Assembly (NCBI RefSeq): GCF_023715725.1
Contig: NZ_JAMBOT010000009.1
Coordinates: 84,747-148,746, forward strand
Source: Paenibacillus pasadenensis
Lineage (GTDB): Bacteria; Bacillota; Bacilli; Paenibacillales; Paenibacillaceae
Length of the DNA: 64,000 bases
Direction of reading: 5' to 3'
This document shows positions 1 to 7,834 of the stretch, piece after piece. A program made the translations under genes and the position numbers. The notes under the pieces are model-generated. The model saw only the letters and a program-made list of their open reading frames with translations. It made no database searches and was not told the origin of the DNA. Within the stretch, counting starts at the first letter, position 1. Each line of letters starts with the position of its first letter.

Positions 1-74
1 CGAAGTCCTGGTTGCGGATAGGCTGCATTCTGGGCATTATTTTTGCGGTGGTCGGATTGAAGCTGTCGACTTAA
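1..74 (+). CDS. C-terminal end of a small multidrug resistance (SMR) family transporter, partial
   Basis: The window opens inside a reading frame that ends at a TAA at 72-74. The visible tail is one hydrophobic helix finishing VGLKLST. SMR pumps (EmrE/YkkC type, proton-coupled efflux of cationic compounds, about 105-120 residues with four helices) usually end in a very similar fourth helix with GLKL near the C-terminus. Only about 23 codons are present, so the family call rests on this tail alone. A strong terminator follows directly. Confidence 0.45.
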   Translation, partial: KSWLRIGCILGIIFAVVGLKLST

Positions 75-94
75 ACGCTTTTTACGACCATCGG

Positions 95-140
95 AGCATT
101 TTGCAGAAAGCCGAGCTTTCTGCAAAATGCTTTTTTTTTT
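95..140 (+). terminator. Intrinsic terminator after the SMR gene
   Basis: A perfect 16-bp inverted repeat (95-110 with 116-131) has a 5-nt loop CCGAG and runs straight into a tract of T residues. It separates the upstream pump gene from the NAD-salvage promoter. Confidence 0.9.
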
Positions 141-151
141 AATAAGGCCCA

Positions 152-196
152 TTGACAATTTTATATAATGTCATTATGATAATATACAAATGACAG
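152..196 (+). promoter_or_regulatory. Promoter of the prs-nadV-nrtR operon with candidate operator
   Basis: TTGACA at 152-157 and TATGAT at 175-180 are 17 bp apart, a near-consensus SigA promoter. TGTCATT (169-175) is mirrored by AATGACA (189-195), and the 11-bp palindrome ATTATGATAAT (173-183) covers the -10 hexamer. Dyads over the -10 are typical repressor sites, and the third gene of the operon encodes a NrtR-like protein, so autorepression is plausible. The binding itself is inferred. Confidence 0.7.
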
Positions 197-218
197 TATA
201 GAAACAGGAGGCCACAAC

Positions 219-1085
219 ATGATCAAGCTTAACGGCGAAAAGCTGAACTTCGGCGCTTACCCGAATGGTGAAACGTTAGCGGATGGCGAGCAGATGCTGC
301 AGTTGGCGGGCTTGGGCAAGCAGGAGCCGGTACAGCTGGCTCTACACTATGATCAGGACGGCGATTTCATGCAGCTGATGTTCGCTAAAGGATATCTGGC
401 AGACCATGGATTTGAGGCGGAGCTTACGATTGCTTACATGCCTTACAGCAGGATGGACCGCGTAGTGGGAAGCTCGGTGTTTACACTCAAGTATGCGGCT
501 GCCTTCCTGAATTCGTTGAATTTTCGCAGCGTAACGGTTGTTGAGCCGCATTCTCCTGTAACGCTGGAGCTTTTGGAGCGCAGCCGCGCTGTCTATCCTA
601 CGCTGGAGCTGCTGGACGAAGTGATGCAAGACATACAGTTCCAGACGGACTCGGATGTGCTGTTTTTCCCGGATGCTGGCGCACAGCTGCGTTATGGAGA
701 GCTCAGCGGGCTTCGCCAGCTGGTCGGCAAAAAAGCCCGCGATTTCCAAAGCGGCCAAATAAGCAAGCTTGAGGTTGAGGGCGGAGACAGCTTGCCTTTA
801 AAACAGGGGTTTAGCGCCATCATTGTTGACGATCTCTGCTCGTACGGCGGCACGTTCCTGCTAAGCGCGGAACGGCTGAAGGAGCTGGGAGCCGGGCCGA
901 TTTATCTGCTCGTCGCGCATTGCGAGCGGTCAATTTTTAAAGGAAAGCTGCTGCAATCGGGTCTGATTAAGCGAGTGTATGCAACGGACAGTATGCTGAG
1001 CGAGGCCGATGTGGAAGCAGGACGCCAAGCGGACGTACAAACGGAATTTAACCTTTATCCCATTGGAGGAATGAAACATGACTAA
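219..1085 (+). CDS. prs: Ribose-phosphate pyrophosphokinase-like protein of the NAD-salvage operon
   Basis: Predicted cytoplasmic enzyme of 288 residues in the PRPP synthetase/phosphoribosyltransferase fold, making PRPP from ribose-5-phosphate and ATP. The PRPP-binding loop is visible as IVDDLCSYGGTF at about residues 202-213. The protein is shorter than housekeeping Prs (about 315 residues), which suggests the divergent form that travels with nadV. The ATG at 219 follows AGGAGG with good spacing. It overlaps nadV by 8 bp, implying translational coupling, and its product is the co-substrate of NadV. Pathway assignment is strong; specific activity is inferred. Confidence 0.85.
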   Translation: MIKLNGEKLNFGAYPNGETLADGEQMLQLAGLGKQEPVQLALHYDQDGDFMQLMFAKGYLADHGFEAELTIAYMPYSRMDRVVGSSVFTLKYAAAFLNSLNFRSVTVVEPHSPVTLELLERSRAVYPTLELLDEVMQDIQFQTDSDVLFFPDAGAQLRYGELSGLRQLVGKKARDFQSGQISKLEVEGGDSLPLKQGFSAIIVDDLCSYGGTFLLSAERLKELGAGPIYLLVAHCERSIFKGKLLQSGLIKRVYATDSMLSEADVEAGRQADVQTEFNLYPIGGMKHD

Positions 1086-2577
1086 CTACACTTATCCGGC
1101 AACACTGCTGTGCGATTTTTATAAAGTCAGCCACAAAAATCAATACCCTAAAGGAACAGAGCTTGTCTATTCGACATGGACGGCGCGTGAAAGCAGACTA
1201 AGCAACGTGAAACATGTCGTAGCGTTCGGTTTCCAGGCGTTCATCAAGGAATATTTAATCCGTTACTTCAACGAGCATTTTTTTGGCAGAACGAAAGAAG
1301 AGGTCGTGGAGGAGTACCAGAGAGTGATCCGTTATGCGCTTGGTGTTGCGGAGCCGGATGCCTCGCATATTGCCGAGCTGCATGAATTGGGCTATTTGCC
1401 GGTGCGGATTAAGGCGGTTCGTGAAGGAGCTCTAGTGCCGATACGCGTGCCGATGCTGACAATTGAGAACACAAAGCCGGAGTTTTTCTGGCTGACCAAT
1501 TATTTGGAAACGCTGATGTCGTGCCAGCTGTGGATGCCGGCGACCAGCGCAACGATTGCTTTTGAATATCGCAAACTGCTGGAGGACTTTGCACTGCGGA
1601 CGAACGGAGACGCGGCCGGCGTGCCGTTCCAGGGACATGATTTCTCGATGCGCGGCATGGCCTCGCTGGAGGCGGCCAAAGGAAGCGGCGCGGGACATCT
1701 GCTGTCGTTCACAGGCACGGACACGATTCCGGCCATTCTGTATCTGGAGGATTATTACGGAGCGAATATGGAACGCGAGCTGATCGGCGCTTCGATTCCG
1801 GCAACGGAGCATAGCGTTATGTGCGCGCATGGCCGCGACGAGCTGAGCTCGTACCGCTATTTGATCCAGGAAGTATATCCGGAAGGATTTGTGTCGATCG
1901 TATCGGATACATGGGATTTGTGGAAGGTGCTGGACGAGGTCATTCGCGGGCTGAAGGAAGAGATTATGGGCCGCAACGGCAAGGTTGTCATCCGCCCCGA
2001 CAGCGGAGATCCCGTCCGCATTCTTTGCGGCGATCCCGATGCAGATAGCGAGCATGCGCGCAAAGGCGTTATCGAGCTGCTGTGGGATATTTTTGGAGGG
2101 ACGGTAACGGAGCGCGGCTTTAAACAGCTCGATTCGCATATTGGCGCCATCTACGGCGATGCCATTACGCTGGACCGCTGCCGTGACATCTGCGAGCGGC
2201 TGGCCGCCAAGGGATTTGCCTCGACCAATATGGTTTACGGCATCGGCTCGTTTACCTATCAATACAACACGCGGGACACGTTTGGTTTTGCGCTGAAATC
2301 GACTTATGCGGTTGTGGACGGGGAAGAGCGCAAAATCTACAAGGATCCCGCAACGGACCAAAATAAAGTCAAAAAATCGCAAACGGGCCTGGTCTGTGTG
2401 GTCGAGCAGGATGGCGAATTGACGTACATCGACAACCTGGGCAAAGAAGACTACACTCTTCATAAAGAGGCAGACCTGCTGGAGGAAGTATTCGTAGACG
2501 GCAGAATGGTTCGCGAGCTGACTTTAGGCGAAATTCGCGCAGAGCTGCTTGAGCAGCTGCCCACGGCAGGCGTTTAA
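1078..2577 (+). CDS. nadV: Nicotinamide phosphoribosyltransferase
   Basis: Converts nicotinamide and PRPP to nicotinamide mononucleotide, the first step of direct NAD salvage, in the cytoplasm. The 499-residue length matches the NAMPT/NadV family. Family landmarks are present: an N-terminal CDFYKVSHKNQYP segment, SMRGMASLEAAKGSGAGH, the catalytic-histidine neighbourhood ATEHSVMCAHG and the PRPP/phosphate motif VIRPDSGDPVRI. It lies between a PRPP synthetase-like gene and a Nudix regulator, the classical salvage arrangement. No frameshift or missing motif is seen. Confidence 0.95.
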   Translation: MTNYTYPATLLCDFYKVSHKNQYPKGTELVYSTWTARESRLSNVKHVVAFGFQAFIKEYLIRYFNEHFFGRTKEEVVEEYQRVIRYALGVAEPDASHIAELHELGYLPVRIKAVREGALVPIRVPMLTIENTKPEFFWLTNYLETLMSCQLWMPATSATIAFEYRKLLEDFALRTNGDAAGVPFQGHDFSMRGMASLEAAKGSGAGHLLSFTGTDTIPAILYLEDYYGANMERELIGASIPATEHSVMCAHGRDELSSYRYLIQEVYPEGFVSIVSDTWDLWKVLDEVIRGLKEEIMGRNGKVVIRPDSGDPVRILCGDPDADSEHARKGVIELLWDIFGGTVTERGFKQLDSHIGAIYGDAITLDRCRDICERLAAKGFASTNMVYGIGSFTYQYNTRDTFGFALKSTYAVVDGEERKIYKDPATDQNKVKKSQTGLVCVVEQDGELTYIDNLGKEDYTLHKEADLLEEVFVDGRMVRELTLGEIRAELLEQLPTAGV

Positions 2578-2596
2578 TCCGGTCAGGAGATCCACT

Positions 2597-3370
2597 ATGA
2601 GTGATGCAGCTAACATGAACGTTCCCTATGAGGCGGGCCGGTACCGCAGTCCGGATGGGGTTCCAACGGATATCGTCGTATTTACCATTACCTCCTTGCA
2701 GCGCAGCACCGCTCAAAAATCTCTTCCGGAGCGCACGCTTCAAGTGCTGCTCATCCGGCGGCGACAAGCGCCGTTTGAAGGCAGCTGGGCGTTGCCTGGC
2801 GGCTTTACCCGGGAAGGGGAGACGGTGGCGGAATGCGCCCGCAGGGAGCTGCTGGAGGAAACCGGCGTTGCGGATTTTCATCTGGACTACTTTAACGTAT
2901 ACAGCAGACCGGACCGTGATCCGCGCGGATGGATGATCTCGCACGCCTTTATGGCGCTGGTGCAGGAGGCGGCGTTGGCGGAGCGCAAAACCTCCGACGA
3001 GGCGGCGGAGGTCCGCCTTGTCCCGGTGGAGGAGGCGCTTCAGCTGGAGCTGGCCTTCGATCACGGCGACATTTTGCGCGATGCGCTGGCAAAGGTTCGC
3101 ACGAGCATGATGACAACGGCGATTGCCAAGGAGTTTTTGCCGGAGATGTTTACGATCAGCGAGCTGTACCAGGTCATTACGACCGTAGTGCCGGAATTCG
3201 AGGAGCGCAATTTTATCCGCAAAATCACCTCTACACGCAGCCGCAAGGGCATTTTGGAGGAAGCGCGCGGGGAGGACGGGCAGCCGCTGCAGTCCAACCG
3301 CTACTCGCAGCGGCCGGCGCAGCTGTACCGGTTCACAGACTACACGCCCGAGTTATCCATTTATGGGTGA
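2597..3370 (+). CDS. nrtR: NrtR-like Nudix-domain transcriptional regulator / Nudix hydrolase
   Basis: An N-terminal Nudix domain (about residues 22-160) is followed by a winged-helix-like C-terminal part (about 170-257), the NrtR architecture. NrtR proteins repress NAD-metabolism genes and sense ADP-ribose. The Nudix box at residues 69-91 is fully intact (G-x5-E-x7-RELLEETGV), whereas many NrtRs have lost it, so the protein may also hydrolyse ADP-ribose or be mainly an enzyme. The ATG at 2597 is chosen because CAGGAGA lies 7 nt upstream; the frame stays open upstream to an ATG at 2549 inside nadV. It is the third gene of the operon. Confidence 0.8.
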   Translation: MSDAANMNVPYEAGRYRSPDGVPTDIVVFTITSLQRSTAQKSLPERTLQVLLIRRRQAPFEGSWALPGGFTREGETVAECARRELLEETGVADFHLDYFNVYSRPDRDPRGWMISHAFMALVQEAALAERKTSDEAAEVRLVPVEEALQLELAFDHGDILRDALAKVRTSMMTTAIAKEFLPEMFTISELYQVITTVVPEFEERNFIRKITSTRSRKGILEEARGEDGQPLQSNRYSQRPAQLYRFTDYTPELSIYG

Positions 3371-3389
3371 AACGCGCAGGATAGACGAC

Positions 3390-3435
3390 AAAGGGACGAA
3401 ACGGACCATGGGGTCCGCTTCGTCCCTTTATTTTC
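3390..3435 (+). terminator. Intrinsic terminator after nrtR
   Basis: Inverted repeat AAAGGGACGAA ... TTCGTCCCTTT with an inner CGGACC/GGTCCG stem, followed by TATTTTC. It also lies just beyond the 3' end of the convergent acyltransferase gene and may act in both directions. Confidence 0.85.
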
Positions 3436-3444
3436 TAACCCCCG

Positions 3445-4620
3445 TTACAGCCAGGCTTTGGCCTCTGGAGCCATACGGGGAGGCTTTTCGCTGCTTCTCG
3501 AATCGCGCAATTGGCCGGGCAGCTTGCCGAAGAAAATCCATGTCCACCCTCCCAAGCGGGTAATGGCGTAAACGACGACGTACGAGGCGGCGATGGCCAT
3601 GAAGAATCCGCCTCCATACCAGGCCAGCTTGAGCAGCGAGCTGTCTGTGTTCAGCGGGAATTTCCGGTATATCGCCAAAATGAACGGATGCACCAGATAA
3701 ATGCCAAAGGAGTAAACGCCAATTCGGCGCATGACGCCCAGCAGCCACGATTTTTTGTTCCCGATATAAACTGCAATGATCAGGAAAATCATCGCTGTAA
3801 TGAGCGTGTAAGCATTCCAGAATGCTTCAAACACGAGCGGATGCAGCTCCACTTTATGCAGCCGCTCCTGGTACATGATATAAACCGCTATAGTTGAAGC
3901 GCTCATCCAAACGGCTCCCGTCAGCACAAAGATGACCTTTCTCCAGCTTGAATCGGATGAATGCTGCGATAGAAGCCAGGCTTTGATCTTTTCGTAGTAA
4001 ATCCCGGCAAACGCGCCAAGGAAATAATAGGACAAAAAAGAGAAGGCCCAGCTGTTTCGATTCGGTACATCCCACGATAAAACGTTCCCGATGTAAAATC
4101 CCCATTGCAGAGTAATGCCGATTAGCACAAATGCCGCCGCATATTTCCGCAGCCGTTTCAACATGAATAGCAAGAATGGGAACAGGAGATAGAACTGGAT
4201 ATTAATAATGATGAAATATAAATGTGCGTGGGACTTGCCGATCGCCAGCTTCAGCCAGAAGCTTTCCAGCATCAGCGAAGTATCCCATGGGGTTCCGCTG
4301 CCGTACCAGTTCAGCACAAAGTAAAATCCCGAAAAAAGCACGTAAGGAACGACGATGAATTTCAGTCTCTTTTTGTAGAAGCGAATCGTGTCGGACATGG
4401 TGAAGGGCTGATTAAAGTAGGTGTAAAACAGGATAAAGGCGCTTAGAAAGATAAATGTCGTTGTGCCGAATTTGGAGAAAATATTAAGGAAATTGTAAAG
4501 GCCAAACAGACTGTCCTCGCGCATATCAACCGTGGCGAAGGAAGTGGCATGGACCATTACCACACCAAACATGGCAAAAGCCCGCACAAGATCAATCTCT
4601 GCCAAATAATTGCGTTTAAT
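3445..4620 (-). CDS. Acyltransferase family 3 (OafA/YrhL-type) integral membrane protein
   Basis: Roughly ten hydrophobic helices, with the N-terminal motif iDLVRAFAMFGVVMVHATSF, identify an acyltransferase-3 protein. These O-acylate cell-surface sugars or peptidoglycan using cytoplasmic acyl donors. Only a TTG at 4605 is available as a usual start, but GGAGGT sits 22 nt before it. In-frame codons upstream encode IKRNYLAEIDLVRAF, matching the family N-terminus, and an ATT at 4620 lies 10 nt from GGAGGT, so ATT is preferred here. An in-frame TAA lies further upstream. The substrate cannot be told. It stands alone, facing the NAD operon. Confidence 0.85.
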   Translation of the reverse strand: MKRNYLAEIDLVRAFAMFGVVMVHATSFATVDMREDSLFGLYNFLNIFSKFGTTTFIFLSAFILFYTYFNQPFTMSDTIRFYKKRLKFIVVPYVLFSGFYFVLNWYGSGTPWDTSLMLESFWLKLAIGKSHAHLYFIIINIQFYLLFPFLLFMLKRLRKYAAAFVLIGITLQWGFYIGNVLSWDVPNRNSWAFSFLSYYFLGAFAGIYYEKIKAWLLSQHSSDSSWRKVIFVLTGAVWMSASTIAVYIMYQERLHKVELHPLVFEAFWNAYTLITAMIFLIIAVYIGNKKSWLLGVMRRIGVYSFGIYLVHPFILAIYRKFPLNTDSSLLKLAWYGGGFFMAIAASYVVVYAITRLGGWTWIFFGKLPGQLRDSRSSEKPPRMAPEAKAWL

Positions 4621-5055
4621 TGTGAATGCACCTCCAGAGCGATGGCCGTTTACTTATTCCTTTTCACAGGACCTAAGACTGCCGGCATAAAAAACAGAAA
4701 CGAAACGTGAAGAATTTCGCCCTTGTTTCCGACTTGTAAACAATAAACAGGTTCAAGCGATGTTATGGAACATCAATAAGTATGCGGGTTAGTTCTTTAT
4801 ATAAATGAGCTGAGAATCTTATCGTTTTCTGAATACTTACTGCCAATTTTCTTATTTTCGGCGGTAATCAGGCTCAAAATTGCGGGAAAGTTGCGGTTTA
4901 CATTCGGTTAGCTCCGCAAATTGTTTGTGGCAATACGTATCATCGTTTTCGGTGTGACCCAAGTCTGAATCCCTTATGATGTTGTTGTAGCAGAAGCGGG
5001 ACAGCCCGCTTGACATCAACAAGCCTGCAATTCAAACGGGAGGGCTAAGGCAGTC
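4621..5055. other. Divergent intergenic region before the SagB-like operon
   Basis: AT-rich spacer between the leftward acyltransferase and the rightward SagB-like gene. It holds the ComA-box-like cluster at 4880-4919, a -10-like TATCAT at 4938-4943, and a hairpin at 4981-5020 (AGCGGG acag CCCGCT, with GTTG/CAAC outside) in the likely 5' leader. No additional credible gene was found. Confidence 0.6.
4880..4919 (+). promoter_or_regulatory. Candidate ComA-type binding sites upstream of the SagB-like operon
   Basis: TTGCGG occurs at 4880-4885 and 4891-4896 as direct repeats one helical turn apart, and CCGCAA at 4914-4919 in the opposite orientation. B. subtilis ComA recognises TTGCGG and CCGCAA half-sites. 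A TATCAT 18 bp after the last half-site has no good -35, as expected for an activator-dependent promoter. The assignment is inferred from motif identity and from the comA gene 5 kb downstream. Confidence 0.45.
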
Positions 5056-5808
5056 ATGCACTCAAATTCTATACATTGGCACAACGACGTCCGGGCCGAG
5101 GAAGTCCAGCTCCCCCAATTGGAGCTGTTAACCCGGTGCCGCATGAATATGCTTCGCCAGCTGTTTTCTCAAAGGGAAGTGCCTTGGAAAAAGTCCGAGT
5201 CCAAAGCCGTTCCGTTAAACCAGACTCGAGAGGCTGCCGGAAGGAAAAAGGAGCATTTGGGCAAGTGGAACGATCATCCTGCGGTGATGGAGCTGCTGGC
5301 CAGGCTTAGAAAATTCAGCACGGCTCCGCCTCCGTTCGGGGATTTTGGTCCTTTGGAAAAGCTCGGGGATGCGGTAACCGATTCTCCAGAGCTGTATCTG
5401 CTGTCGCGCAGCCGGGCAACAGGCGTGCTGGAGCTGATCTATTTCCATCCGCACCGGGACATGCTGAGATCGCTGGGATCGGTTGAGGACGAAAACGGAT
5501 ATGCCTTGTTTGCGCCTGCGGTAGCGCCGGCATATTTGGAAGGGGCGGTATTTGTTGCGGCCAACCTGCATCGTCCGATGCAGCTGTACGGGGAGAGGGG
5601 ATATCGGCTGAGCTTGCTGGAAGGGGGCAGGCTGACGGAGCGGCTGACAGAATGTACGGCGGGCTCCAACTGCCGGCTGCAGCCGGTTCTCGGTTTTTAC
5701 GATACGCGGGTTCATGAGCTGTTCGGGCTGGACGGCCTTCATGAAATCGTACTGTTCTGCCTGATTATGCACTTAGAGGAGAAATCGAATCGTGCGTTAT
5801 GGATCTGA
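5056..5808 (+). CDS. SagB/McbC-like nitroreductase-fold protein (probably degenerate)
   Basis: 250 residues. The C-terminal half carries the signature seen in SagB-type FMN oxidoreductases: YGERGYRLSLLEGG at about residues 176-189, then a GFYDTRVHELFGLDGLHEIVLF segment in the place of the usual GGFDD..LNELLGLDG..E..LY. The N-terminal 90 residues do not show the usual FMN-binding RRS.R region, so catalysis is uncertain. SagB enzymes oxidise azolines in thiazole/oxazole-modified peptides, but no cyclodehydratase or precursor is nearby. It overlaps the following GntR gene by 17 bp, so the two are cotranscribed. Candidate ComA sites precede it. Confidence 0.5.
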   Translation: MHSNSIHWHNDVRAEEVQLPQLELLTRCRMNMLRQLFSQREVPWKKSESKAVPLNQTREAAGRKKEHLGKWNDHPAVMELLARLRKFSTAPPPFGDFGPLEKLGDAVTDSPELYLLSRSRATGVLELIYFHPHRDMLRSLGSVEDENGYALFAPAVAPAYLEGAVFVAANLHRPMQLYGERGYRLSLLEGGRLTERLTECTAGSNCRLQPVLGFYDTRVHELFGLDGLHEIVLFCLIMHLEEKSNRALWI

Positions 5809-6253
5809 TCGTCCCGGCGGAGACCGGCATAGCTCCCCTCCCCCCGCAGAATCGTTGCCGGTCCGCATATCCCACGGTTCTGAACAGCCAATCTATGTGC
5901 AGCTTCGCGATCAGATCCGCGGATTAATCCGCAGCGGAAGCCTCCAGCCGAGCGCTCAGCTGCCCTCGCTGCGGGATTTGGCCAAGCAGCTTGAGTGCAG
6001 CTTGATCACCGTCCGCAGAGTTTATCTGGATTTGGAGCGGGAAGGGTACCTATCGATTCAAAAAGGTGTAGGGACGTTTGTGCAGCTGCCGGGAGCGGAG
6101 CATTCCGGCCGGCGCTCCTGGTCAAGAGCGCTTGTCAGCGAGGCATTCCGCAGCGCCGTCGGCTCAGGCATCAAATACGGCCTTACTCCAGAGGAGATGG
6201 AAAATCTGCTCAAGGAAATGCTGGCCAGTTATCCCGCGCAAGACCGCCATTAA
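5792..6253 (+). CDS. GntR family transcriptional regulator, YtrA subfamily
   Basis: 153 residues. A winged-helix GntR domain spans about residues 30-105 (QPIYVQLRDQIRGLIRSG, LPSLRDLAKQLECSLITVRRVYLDLEREGYL, KGVGTFV). It has only a short C-terminal helical tail rather than a ligand domain, which is the YtrA type, often paired with transporter or membrane genes. The GTG start at 5792 has GAGGAG upstream and lies inside the end of the SagB-like gene. A terminator follows immediately, so this is a two-gene operon. Its target is unknown; it could control its own operon or the adjacent com genes. Confidence 0.85.
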   Translation: MRYGSDRPGGDRHSSPPPAESLPVRISHGSEQPIYVQLRDQIRGLIRSGSLQPSAQLPSLRDLAKQLECSLITVRRVYLDLEREGYLSIQKGVGTFVQLPGAEHSGRRSWSRALVSEAFRSAVGSGIKYGLTPEEMENLLKEMLASYPAQDRH

Positions 6254-6309
6254 AGGCTTGATCTGTCCGTCTGAAGAAATTCGGATTTGGGACAGACAGG
6301 CCTTTTTTT
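6252..6309 (+). terminator. Intrinsic terminator after the GntR gene
   Basis: AAAGGC...CTGTCC pairs with GGACAG...GCCTTT and is followed by a T tract. It begins within the stop codon and separates the SagB/GntR operon from comQ. Confidence 0.85.
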
Positions 6310-6470
6310 GTTGGTTGAGCTTTGCCGAATTGTAGCGATGACTTCCCAGTGCATTCGTTTGTTAGCAGGATTTGGATTCGGTCCATGGAATATGTCATAG
6401 GAAATTATACATACGACTGGCCGTAGCGACAGAGGGGCAAGAGGCGTATGCATCAGTACAGGGGGGCGCT

Positions 6471-7394
6471 ATGCAACAATTGGCGGAGCGTTTGGGACAA
6501 GAGATGAGGGACAGTCTGCGGGCGTATTTCCTTCTTCCGGGAATGCAGGAAATGGCGCAGGCTTGTTTAGAGGAGAAGCTGCAGGAATCATTGCTTTTCA
6601 GCAAAATGACCGTTCTGCATTACCGGATGTTCGCTGGAGAGGACGAGCGGATTTACCGGGCTGCCGCAGCGGTGGAGCTAATGGTGCTTAGTCTGGATAT
6701 GATCGATGATGTTCAGGACAAAGACAACAAACTGGTGGTATGGAACAGCTATCCGCCGGAGATTACGCTTAATCTGGCTCTTGGAATATTGATGATTGCC
6801 CAGCAGATGATGCTGGATACCGGATTCGGGCAGGAGCGCGTCCAACAAGCGGCTAAGCTGTTGAGCGGCCAGGTGCTTACGGCTGTTCATGGCCAGACGC
6901 TGGACCTGTTGAACGATATTCCTGACGAGGCTGCCTATCTTGATATGGTAGGTCAGAAGTCAGCGGCGCTGCTCGTATGCGCGTGCATGATCGGCACTGT
7001 GCTTGCCACGGGAGAGTGGCAGGAGCGGGTGCGGTCCTATGCGGAGCAGCTCGGTATTGCGGCCCAAATTAAAAACGACATACGGGACTTGTCCAACTGG
7101 GATCATAAAAACGATTTTATTAACCGCAAACGCACGCTTCCGACACTGTATTTGCTGCAGGCTGCAGCCGAAAACAGCGGGGACAGCTGGGTGGTAGAAT
7201 ATTTTGAAGGAAAACTGTCGATGGATGATGTGCAGCATAAGCGGGAGGAGTTCCAAGCGATCCTGGAGAAAACCGGGACTCTGCTTTATTCTTCGGTCCG
7301 AATGAGGACGCATTACTATCAGTTCCTGGATTTTCTCGATGAGATGAATGTAGGGGAAGGCTGGAAAGAAGAGATGCTTGCTCTAGCAGATTGA
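6471..7394 (+). CDS. comQ: ComQ-like isoprenyl transferase (ComX pheromone maturation)
   Basis: 307 residues from the ATG at 6471, which is preceded by GGGGGGC; this gives the usual ComQ length. It belongs to the polyprenyl synthetase fold: the first aspartate-rich motif is MIDDVQDKD at about residues 77-85, and the second region is QIKNDIRDLSNWDHKND at about 199-215. In B. subtilis ComQ transfers an isoprenyl group to a tryptophan of the ComX precursor and is needed for its export. The call is supported mainly by context, with comX, comP and comA in canonical order downstream. The frame is open upstream to 6372, but without a good ribosome site. Confidence 0.9.
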   Translation: MQQLAERLGQEMRDSLRAYFLLPGMQEMAQACLEEKLQESLLFSKMTVLHYRMFAGEDERIYRAAAAVELMVLSLDMIDDVQDKDNKLVVWNSYPPEITLNLALGILMIAQQMMLDTGFGQERVQQAAKLLSGQVLTAVHGQTLDLLNDIPDEAAYLDMVGQKSAALLVCACMIGTVLATGEWQERVRSYAEQLGIAAQIKNDIRDLSNWDHKNDFINRKRTLPTLYLLQAAAENSGDSWVVEYFEGKLSMDDVQHKREEFQAILEKTGTLLYSSVRMRTHYYQFLDFLDEMNVGEGWKEEMLALAD

Positions 7395-7461
7395 TCGGGA
7401 GGAGCTTCTTTAAGTATGAAATGAAGGACGGATTAGTCCGTTCCGATACAAAAGTCCGGGT

Positions 7462-7516
7462 ACGCAAGTGATCAGGGCCGTAAGGCGCACCGCAAAGTCC
7501 CGCAACTGAAGCGCAA
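7462..7516 (+). promoter_or_regulatory. Cluster of ComA-box-like half-sites upstream of comX
   Basis: CCGCAA lies at 7490-7495 and 7500-7505, with related GCGCAA at 7511-7516 and ACGCAA at 7462-7467. The last three of these are spaced 10 and 11 bp, about one helical turn. The matching arrangement in TTGCGG orientation occurs before the SagB-like operon. B. subtilis ComA uses TTGCGG/CCGCAA half-sites with an added third element, so positive autoregulation of comX-comP-comA is plausible. The comQ-comX gap is 235 bp, much longer than in B. subtilis. Confidence 0.4.
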
Positions 7517-7629
7517 TGTCGATTGTGGGAATTACTAGAGCGATTTTCGTTTCCGTCGGACAAGCTTCTTGGTATATTAATTTCAAGAGATGAAAACGCT
7601 CTTATACCATAATTTCGGAGGGATAAACC

Positions 7630-7809
7630 ATGTTGAAGGAAATGGTTCAAACGATTGTGAAGGATTCTAGCTCGATGAAACGAATTCAAAATGGACAACT
7701 TCAACTGGCTGGTCTCAGCAACGCAGAGCAAAGAGCGCTTGCGGACGTAGTTAACAAACGTACGAATGGAAGCGAACCGCGCCTTTTCCAAGAAAATGTG
7801 TGGAAATAA
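7630..7809 (+). CDS. comX: ComX-like quorum-sensing pheromone precursor
   Basis: 59 codons, with GGAGGG 8 nt before the ATG. The central segment MKRIQNGQLQLAGLSNAEQ resembles the conserved middle of ComX precursors (basic helix, then L-x-G, then E). The C-terminus, LFQENVWK, carries the single tryptophan of the protein at position 58, where ComX pheromones carry the isoprenylated Trp close to the C-terminus. It sits between comQ and comP. Inferred product: a short C-terminal peptide around the modified Trp, secreted and sensed by ComP. It is easily missed because of its size. Confidence 0.85.
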   Translation: MLKEMVQTIVKDSSSMKRIQNGQLQLAGLSNAEQRALADVVNKRTNGSEPRLFQENVWK

Positions 7810-7834
7810 GTAATTAATAAAGGGGTGAAGTCAA

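Noticed and set aside
1432..2463. Long minus-strand frame opposite nadV
   Set aside because: Shadow of the strongly coding plus strand; the product is His/Arg/Gln-rich and has no start context.
7395..7629. Possible riboswitch between comQ and comX
   Set aside because: The GC-rich stretch with AGTCCCGCAACTG looked superficially cobalamin-switch-like, but no complete aptamer core could be traced, and the CCGCAA repeats explain the resemblance.
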